Source: Lysobacteraceae bacterium NML91-0213 (lineage in GTDB: Bacteria; Pseudomonadota; Gammaproteobacteria; Xanthomonadales; Xanthomonadaceae). From it: a stretch of DNA of 64,000 bases. The notes under the pieces were generated by a model. That model saw nothing but the letters and a program-made list of their open reading frames with translations, was not told the origin of the DNA and made no database searches. Positions 59,418 through 64,000 of the stretch are shown one piece after another. Where the stretch lies: NCBI GenBank assembly GCA_002798175.1, contig NWQL01000002.1, positions 554,754-618,753 of the forward strand. Direction: 5' to 3'. Both the position numbers and the translations under genes were made by a program. Numbering within the stretch: position 1 is the stretch's first letter; each line of letters starts with the position of its first letter.

Positions 59418-60384
59418 CCGCGGCATGACGGCGAAGACATCCGGCACGGGCGGCGCGGCACGCGCATTCCACCCGCGCAACCGCCACCAGGGCCGCTACG
59501 ACTTCGGCCGCCTGGTACAGGTTCGCCCTGCCCTGGCGCCGTACCTGGTCACCACCCCGCGTGGCGACACCAGCCTGGATTTCAGCGACCCTGCGGCGGT
59601 GCGCGAACTCAACCGGGCGCTGCTGCATGGCGACTACGGCATCGCGCACTGGGACCTGCCCGATGGCGCGCTGTGCCCGCCGATCCCCGGGCGCGCCGAT
59701 TACCTGCACGGCCTGGCCGACCTGCTGGCGGCAACCGATGGCGGGATTCCGCGCGGCCTGTCGATCCGCGTGCTCGATATCGGCGTCGGCGCCAGCTGCA
59801 TCTACCCCCTGCTGGGCCACGCCGAGTACGGCTGGCGCTTCGTCGGCACCGACATCGACGCGACCTCGCTGCAGGTGGCCGCGGCGATCGTGCACTCGAA
59901 CCGGCTGGACCGCGCGATCACCCTGCGCCACCAGCCGCGCCGCGGCCAGGTATTCCGCGGCGTGATCGGCGATGACGACCGCTTCGACCTCACCCTGTGC
60001 AACCCGCCCTTCCACGCGTCGGCCAGAGAGGCCGCGCAGGCCAACCAGCGCAAGCGGCGCCAGCTGGGTACGCCGGAGCCGGCATCGGCTGCGGCGCTCA
60101 ACTTCGGTGGTCATGCCCACGAACTGTGGATCGAGGGCGGCGAGGCGGAATTCCTGCGCCGGATGGTGCGCGAGAGCCGCGGCTACCGCGCGCAGGTGCT
60201 GTGGTTCAGCAGCCTGGTGGCGAAGTCCGCCCACCTGCCCGGCGTGCGCCGGCAGCTGCGCGAGGCCGGCGCGACGGAGGTGCGTGAAGTCGCGATGGCC
60301 CAGGGCAGCAAGCAGAGCCGGTTCGTCGCGTGGACCTTTCTCGATGCCGGGGAACGCCTGCAATGGCGGGACATGCGCCGGTAG
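59410..60384 (+). CDS. rlmF: 23S rRNA (adenine(1618)-N(6))-methyltransferase RlmF
   Basis: Methylates A1618 of 23S rRNA using SAM. 324 aa. [17 protein letters not shown] at the start is typical of RlmF. The SAM site is [22 protein letters not shown], and the N6-methylase motif is [31 protein letters not shown] follows. ATG 59410 overlaps the RIO stop; ATG 59425 is an alternative. Confidence 0.95.
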   Translation: MTDRGMTAKTSGTGGAARAFHPRNRHQGRYDFGRLVQVRPALAPYLVTTPRGDTSLDFSDPAAVRELNRALLHGDYGIAHWDLPDGALCPPIPGRADYLHGLADLLAATDGGIPRGLSIRVLDIGVGASCIYPLLGHAEYGWRFVGTDIDATSLQVAAAIVHSNRLDRAITLRHQPRRGQVFRGVIGDDDRFDLTLCNPPFHASAREAAQANQRKRRQLGTPEPASAAALNFGGHAHELWIEGGEAEFLRRMVRESRGYRAQVLWFSSLVAKSAHLPGVRRQLREAGATEVREVAMAQGSKQSRFVAWTFLDAGERLQWRDMRR

Positions 60385-60393
60385 CCCCCACGC

Positions 60394-60831
60394 TCAGGCG
60401 TCGAACAGCGCCGGGCCGGCCTCGCGCATGAAGATGCCCAGCGTCACCGGGCCGACGCCCTTGAACGCAAGCAGCCGGCGTTCGAAGTCCGCGCGGTCCG
60501 TTGCCGCATCGGCAATGCCGAGGATGCGTCCGTCGTACTCGTCGATCAGCCTCCTGCACAGCAGCGCCAGGCGCTCGGCGGTGGATTCGTCGTAGCGCCG
60601 GTAGCCGCCCTCGCCCAGCATCCGCACCAGGTCCCGATGACTGCACGCACACAGCCTGCGCGGCGTGTCGAGGCCGTGCGTCACCACCAGCACCCGCCAG
60701 GTCCGCGCCGCGGCGGCCTGCGGGATCCGGTTGCCGAACAGGAAACTCGCCAGGAACCAGCGGAACAGCGATGCCTCGTCGCGCGGCGGCACTTCGAAGC
60801 CGAGATCACGTGGCAGCAGTTGGCGCAGCAT
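60394..60831 (-). CDS. HhH-GPD-like protein of unknown function
   Basis: 145 aa. It has a helix-hairpin-helix segment at the C-terminus (FERRLLAFKGVGPVTLGIFMREAG), as in endonuclease III-like glycosylases, but no Fe-S cysteines and no catalytic Asp/Lys pair are evident. The N-terminus is FRWFLASFLFGNRIPQ, and the middle is Arg-rich. GGAG precedes ATG 60831. Possibly a DNA-binding or inactive repair homologue. It converges on rlmF. Confidence 0.75.
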   Translation of the reverse strand: MLRQLLPRDLGFEVPPRDEASLFRWFLASFLFGNRIPQAAAARTWRVLVVTHGLDTPRRLCACSHRDLVRMLGEGGYRRYDESTAERLALLCRRLIDEYDGRILGIADAATDRADFERRLLAFKGVGPVTLGIFMREAGPALFDA

Positions 60832-60930
60832 GCAGGTACTCCGATCGGGTGGACCGGCCGGGCCGGTTTGCGGAGACAATGGCGGCCGGCGCGCCGCCAT
60901 GGCGCGAATACCGCCACCACCAGGCCCCGG

Positions 60931-61524
60931 ATGCGAACCTTCGTCCTCAGAGCACGCGCGGCACCGACCGACAGCCAGTCCCTGCTGGCCTCGGTGGGGC
61001 GGGACGCGCACAGCGAGATCCTCGCGCACACGCTGATGAACGCCGTGTTCGTCGCGCAATCGCATCGTCCCGACGTGGTCGTGCACCTGGTCCTGGAAAG
61101 CACGCGCGACTATTCGCGCAGCATCCGCTTCGAGGCCAATGCCATTAAGGACATCGGCGGCTTCGACGAGCGCACCCTGCTGGGCCGGATCGCCGGCGCG
61201 CTGGATGCCTCGCGCGGCATGGGCAAGGACGAGACGCGCGCGGTCGAACCCGGCATCACCGTCAGCACCACCAGCTTCGAGCGCCTCGTGCAGGCGCTGT
61301 CCGCCGACCACCAGCTGTTCCTGATGGACCCGAAGGGCACGCCGATCCGCCAGCAGGTCTTCGCCGACAACCCCTGCTTCCTGCTGACCGACCACATCCC
61401 GATGCCGAAGAAGGCCGTTCCCGGCCTGGAACGCATGGGCGCGCGGAAACTGGCGCTCGGGCCGAGGATGCTGTTCGCGTCACAGTGCGTGGTGCTGATC
61501 CATCACGAGCTGGACCTGCGCTGA
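60931..61524 (+). CDS. trmY: TrmY-family SPOUT methyltransferase
   Basis: 197 aa, DUF358/TrmY fold. Segments are MRTFVLRARAAPTDSQSLLASVGRDAHSE, LMNAVFVAQSHRPDVVVHLVLES and the knot region LSADHQLFLMDPKGTPIRQQ, FLLTDHIPMP and LGPRMLFASQCVVLIHHELD. In archaea TrmY makes N1-methylpseudouridine 54 in tRNA; bacterial tRNAs normally have T54, so the bacterial substrate is unclear. It is divergent from the HhH gene. Confidence 0.85.
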   Translation: MRTFVLRARAAPTDSQSLLASVGRDAHSEILAHTLMNAVFVAQSHRPDVVVHLVLESTRDYSRSIRFEANAIKDIGGFDERTLLGRIAGALDASRGMGKDETRAVEPGITVSTTSFERLVQALSADHQLFLMDPKGTPIRQQVFADNPCFLLTDHIPMPKKAVPGLERMGARKLALGPRMLFASQCVVLIHHELDLR

Positions 61525-61526
61525 CA

Positions 61527-61544
61527 CGGCCCCGATCCGGGCCG
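61527..61544. terminator. Short hairpin between convergent genes
   Basis: CGGCCC (61527-61532) with GGGCCG (61539-61544), loop CGATCC. It lies in the 24-base gap between the trmY and DUF1456 stops. Confidence 0.35.
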
Positions 61545-61548
61545 CCAG

Positions 61549-62019
61549 CTAGCCGCCGCGCACGCGCAGGGTCAGGCCCTTGAGGAAGTTGCGCAGCAGC
61601 TGGTCGCCACAGGGGCGGAAGTTGCGATGGCCGGCCTGGCGGAACAGTGCCGAGAGTTCCGGCCTGGTCACCGGAAAGCCTGCGGCGTCGAAGATCGAAT
61701 GCATGTCGGCATCGGTCAGCTCGAACGCCACCCGCAGCTTCTTCAGCACCAGGTTGTTGGTGATGCGCTTCTCCACCGGCCGCGGCGGCTTGCCGTCCTC
61801 GCGGCCGCGCAGGCGCACGATCAGCCCATCGAGCACGTGCGCCAGCACCGCGTCGGTGCAGGCGACGTGGCCGGGCTCGTCCTCCCTGAGCAGCATCGCG
61901 CGTACGGTGTCGCGGTCCACGTCGAAGGCGGGATCGGCCAGCCGCGCGATGTCGATCAGTTGCTGGTCGCCCAGGTCGAGCATGTAGCGGATGCTGCGCA
62001 GGACGTCGTTGGTGATCAT
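61549..62019 (-). CDS. DUF1456 family protein (YehS-like)
   Basis: 156 aa made of two related halves: MITNDVLRSIRYMLDLGDQQLIDIARLAD and ITNNLVLKKLRVAFELTDADMHSIFDAAG. The repeated N-D/N-x-L-x-x-L-R-x-x-x-x-L-x-D-x-x pattern is the DUF1456 (E. coli YehS) duplication. Function unknown. Divergent from the GDPD gene, with 72 bases between. Confidence 0.9.
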   Translation of the reverse strand: MITNDVLRSIRYMLDLGDQQLIDIARLADPAFDVDRDTVRAMLLREDEPGHVACTDAVLAHVLDGLIVRLRGREDGKPPRPVEKRITNNLVLKKLRVAFELTDADMHSIFDAAGFPVTRPELSALFRQAGHRNFRPCGDQLLRNFLKGLTLRVRGG

Positions 62020-62091
62020 CGGACCGGCAGGAAGGTGGGCGCGCGCAGTCTACCGACTCCGGCTTCGCGCACGGTGACTACACTTTCCGCG

Positions 62092-63975
62092 ATGGACAAC
62101 GGCACCGACCTGCGCGACGGCGGACACCACGGCGGCGGCCGTGCGCCCGCCGTCGTGACCGACGACCGCCGGTTGCTGCACGGCATCCTCGTCCACGACA
62201 TCCGCCGCGACCTGCGCCGCCACCTGCGGCCGATGCTCGCCTGGTACCTGCTGTTCACCGCGTTCGCCACCATCGCCGCGGCGCCGCTGACCACCTGGTC
62301 GCTGGCCGCCCTGCTGCACTGGATAGAGGGGCCCCTCGGCGGAAACTTCAGCGACCTGTCCCGCGACCTGCTGGCACTGGCGTGGCTGGCACTGGCCGGC
62401 GCCCTGTCCTGGTACGTGGTGATGCTGCAGCAGGCCGGCATGCTGCTGGTGTCGGCCAGTCGCGGCTGCCGTTACCGCACCGCCGCCGCGGCGTTGCTGG
62501 GCATGCTGCGCCGCGCGCTGCCGCTGGCGCTGCTGGCCGCCCTGCAGGTGACCGCGCATGCCGTGCTCGCAGTGCCGTGGCTGGCCATCGGCGGCGCGCT
62601 GTACTGGCTGCTGCTGGGCGGCTACGACCCCTACTTCGTCGTGGCCACGCGGCCGCCGGCGCTGTGGGGCTTCCTCGCCGCTTTCCTGCCGGTGCTGGCC
62701 ACAGGCCTGCTGCTGCACGCCACGCTGTATTTCCGCTGGCTGCTGGCGACCCCGGCCCTGGTGCTGGAAGGCCGCAGGCCGGTGGCGGCACTGCTGCGCA
62801 GCCGTGATCTCACCCGCGGCCGGCACCTGCGCATCGCGGTGCTGGTGGTGGGCGTGGCGCTGGCGGTGGCTGCACTGCCGATGCTCGTCACCGCACTGTA
62901 CGACCGCGCGGCAACGCCGATGCTGGACTGGATCCCGCCGCACCGGGCACTGGCCAACGCCGGCATGGTGGTCTATCTCACGCTGTACGCCGCGACCGTG
63001 CTCGGCATGCTGCTGCTCGGCACCACCCTCAACACGCTGCTGGTGCGCGCGCTGTTCCACCGCCTCGGTGGCGCGCGTGGCAACCGCGCGGTGGATGCCA
63101 CCCCGCCCCATCCCGGCCGTTTCGTCTGGGGCGCGGAGGCGGCGTTCCTGGTGGTGGCGCTGGTGCAGGCATCGCTGGCGGTGGCCAGCATGAACCTGCG
63201 CAACGAGGTGACCGTGACCGCGCACCGCGGCGCCTCCACGCTGGCGCCGGAGAACACCCTCGCCGCGTTCCAGGCGGCGATCGACGCCGGCGCCGACGCG
63301 ATCGAGTTCGACGTGCGCCTGAGCGCCGACGGACAGGTGGTCGTGTTCCACGACAGCGACTTCCGCCGCGTGGCCGACGATCCGCGCGCGGTGGAAAGCC
63401 TGCCCCTTGCCGCCATGCGCGATATCGACATCGGCAGCTGGTTCGACCCGGCGTTCAGCGCAGAACGCATCGCCACGCTTGGCGAGGCACTGCTCTTCAT
63501 CGACCGTCGCGCGCTTGCGCTGGTCGAACTGAAACCCGACGCGCGCAATGCGGCGGCGCTGCTGGATGCCACGCTGCGGGAAGTGGCACGCGGTGGCTGG
63601 ACCGACGCGGTGGTGCTGGCTTCGCTGTCGCCCGACCTGGTGCGGGCCGCGCGCGAGGCAGCGCCGGACGTGCAGCTGGCACTGTTCGCCAACGCCGCGC
63701 TGCCGGGCACGGCGCGACGCACCGACTTCGACATGCTGGGCCTCAACCACCTGCAGGTCGGCACCGCCACGGTGGCCGACGCGCGCCGACGCGGCTACCT
63801 GCTGCAGGCCTGGACGGTGAACGACCCCGAGCGCATGGCCCGCTATATCGACCTTGGCGTGGATGACATCAGCACCGACCTGCCCGCGGAAGCGGTGCGC
63901 GTACGGGCCGCGCGTGCGCGGCTGGGTGATGTCGAACTGCTGCTGGCGCGCCTGCACAGCTGGTTGCGCCGCTGA
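62092..63975 (+). CDS. Membrane glycerophosphodiester phosphodiesterase
   Basis: 627 aa. The first about 360 residues are a membrane domain with seven or eight helices (GDPD membrane domain), and the remainder is a GDPD catalytic domain. The catalytic parts are TAHRGASTLAPENT (His378) and GADAIEFDVRLSADGQVVVFHDSDF (Glu-x-Asp and second His), with ELKPDARN and QAWTVNDPERM later. It should release glycerol-3-phosphate from glycerophosphodiesters at the membrane. It ends 25 bases before the window edge. Confidence 0.9.
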   Translation: MDNGTDLRDGGHHGGGRAPAVVTDDRRLLHGILVHDIRRDLRRHLRPMLAWYLLFTAFATIAAAPLTTWSLAALLHWIEGPLGGNFSDLSRDLLALAWLALAGALSWYVVMLQQAGMLLVSASRGCRYRTAAAALLGMLRRALPLALLAALQVTAHAVLAVPWLAIGGALYWLLLGGYDPYFVVATRPPALWGFLAAFLPVLATGLLLHATLYFRWLLATPALVLEGRRPVAALLRSRDLTRGRHLRIAVLVVGVALAVAALPMLVTALYDRAATPMLDWIPPHRALANAGMVVYLTLYAATVLGMLLLGTTLNTLLVRALFHRLGGARGNRAVDATPPHPGRFVWGAEAAFLVVALVQASLAVASMNLRNEVTVTAHRGASTLAPENTLAAFQAAIDAGADAIEFDVRLSADGQVVVFHDSDFRRVADDPRAVESLPLAAMRDIDIGSWFDPAFSAERIATLGEALLFIDRRALALVELKPDARNAAALLDATLREVARGGWTDAVVLASLSPDLVRAAREAAPDVQLALFANAALPGTARRTDFDMLGLNHLQVGTATVADARRRGYLLQAWTVNDPERMARYIDLGVDDISTDLPAEAVRVRAARARLGDVELLLARLHSWLRR

Positions 63976-64000
63976 CGCACGGATACGTCGCGGGCGGCGG

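Noticed and set aside
62050-63957. 635-codon minus-strand frame under the GDPD gene
   Set aside because: Same kind of antisense shadow, rich in Gln, His and Arg; GDPD motifs are on the plus strand.

Overview
The window is a gene-dense, very GC-rich stretch (third codon positions almost all G or C) of what looks like a gammaproteobacterial chromosome of the Xanthomonadaceae/Lysobacteraceae type (Lysobacter, Luteimonas, Xanthomonas and relatives). This is an inference from base composition and gene content: pstSCAB-phoU, the mtnBDC salvage block, PA2928-type, DUF2388, DUF4105 and DUF1428 proteins, several secreted peptidases, and REP-like repeats starting TGTGGGAGC. There is no rRNA, no tRNA that I recognise, no CRISPR array, no prophage, and only the tail of one IS element at the left edge.

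Layout. 1-180: 3' end of an ISL3-type transposase and a long palindrome. 206-4902: phosphate operon pstS-pstC-pstA-pstB-phoU behind a candidate Pho box. 4966-9989: a Nudix hydrolase, two APC permeases and a dicarboxylate/glutamate symporter. 10091-13007: methionine salvage genes mtnB-mtnD-mtnC, with a caspase-like C13 peptidase coupled to mtnC. 13050-20612: phosphoesterase, small MscS channel, DksA-type zinc finger, flavoprotein, a DUF2388/DUF4105 pair and lipoproteins. 20926-26900: DUF885 peptidase, two tandem paralogous envelope proteins, an M13 metallopeptidase. 27125-33497 (minus strand): a co-directional run of epimerase, M20-like hydrolase, GNAT, a borosin-type peptide alpha-N-methyltransferase, an 80-residue candidate precursor peptide, and a TPR-GGDEF membrane protein. 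33741-42314: frameshifted BON protein, HDOD protein, M14 carboxypeptidase, DUF1801, DinG-family helicase, lipocalin, a DUF2236 remnant and a two-REC diguanylate cyclase. 42368-51549: DUF892, PA2928, DUF72, doubled DUF1428, ScyD/ScyE, endonuclease VIII-like, CHAD, beta-lactamase-fold, DUF938 and FMN proteins. 51616-53593: an overlapping three-gene operon of a GntA-like heme N-hydroxylase, DUF1989 and DUF6151. 53755-57738: membrane protein, pseudouridine synthase, YajD nuclease, a sodium:solute symporter with a 43-residue partner, and a 38-residue lysine-rich protein. 57791-58559: gene-free repeat island. 58560-63975: RIO kinase, RlmF, a HhH protein, TrmY, DUF1456 and a membrane GDPD.

The most interesting element is the putative split borosin locus at 29,0-30,1 kb. 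The methyltransferase keeps the Tyr-Arg-Tyr-Tyr set and the YGHPG and SAEDC signatures of the OphMA/SonM family, but ends without the fused precursor. Directly downstream is an unrecognised 80-residue protein with one short hydrophobic, beta-prone segment followed by an acidic tail. A GTGA-N6-TCAC site that fits the CRP/Clp consensus lies at the upstream edge of the methyltransferase. Second in interest are the GntA-like/DUF1989/DUF6151 operon, which suggests chemistry on guanidino compounds, and a pair of inverted hairpin repeats whose arms have diverged while staying self-complementary.
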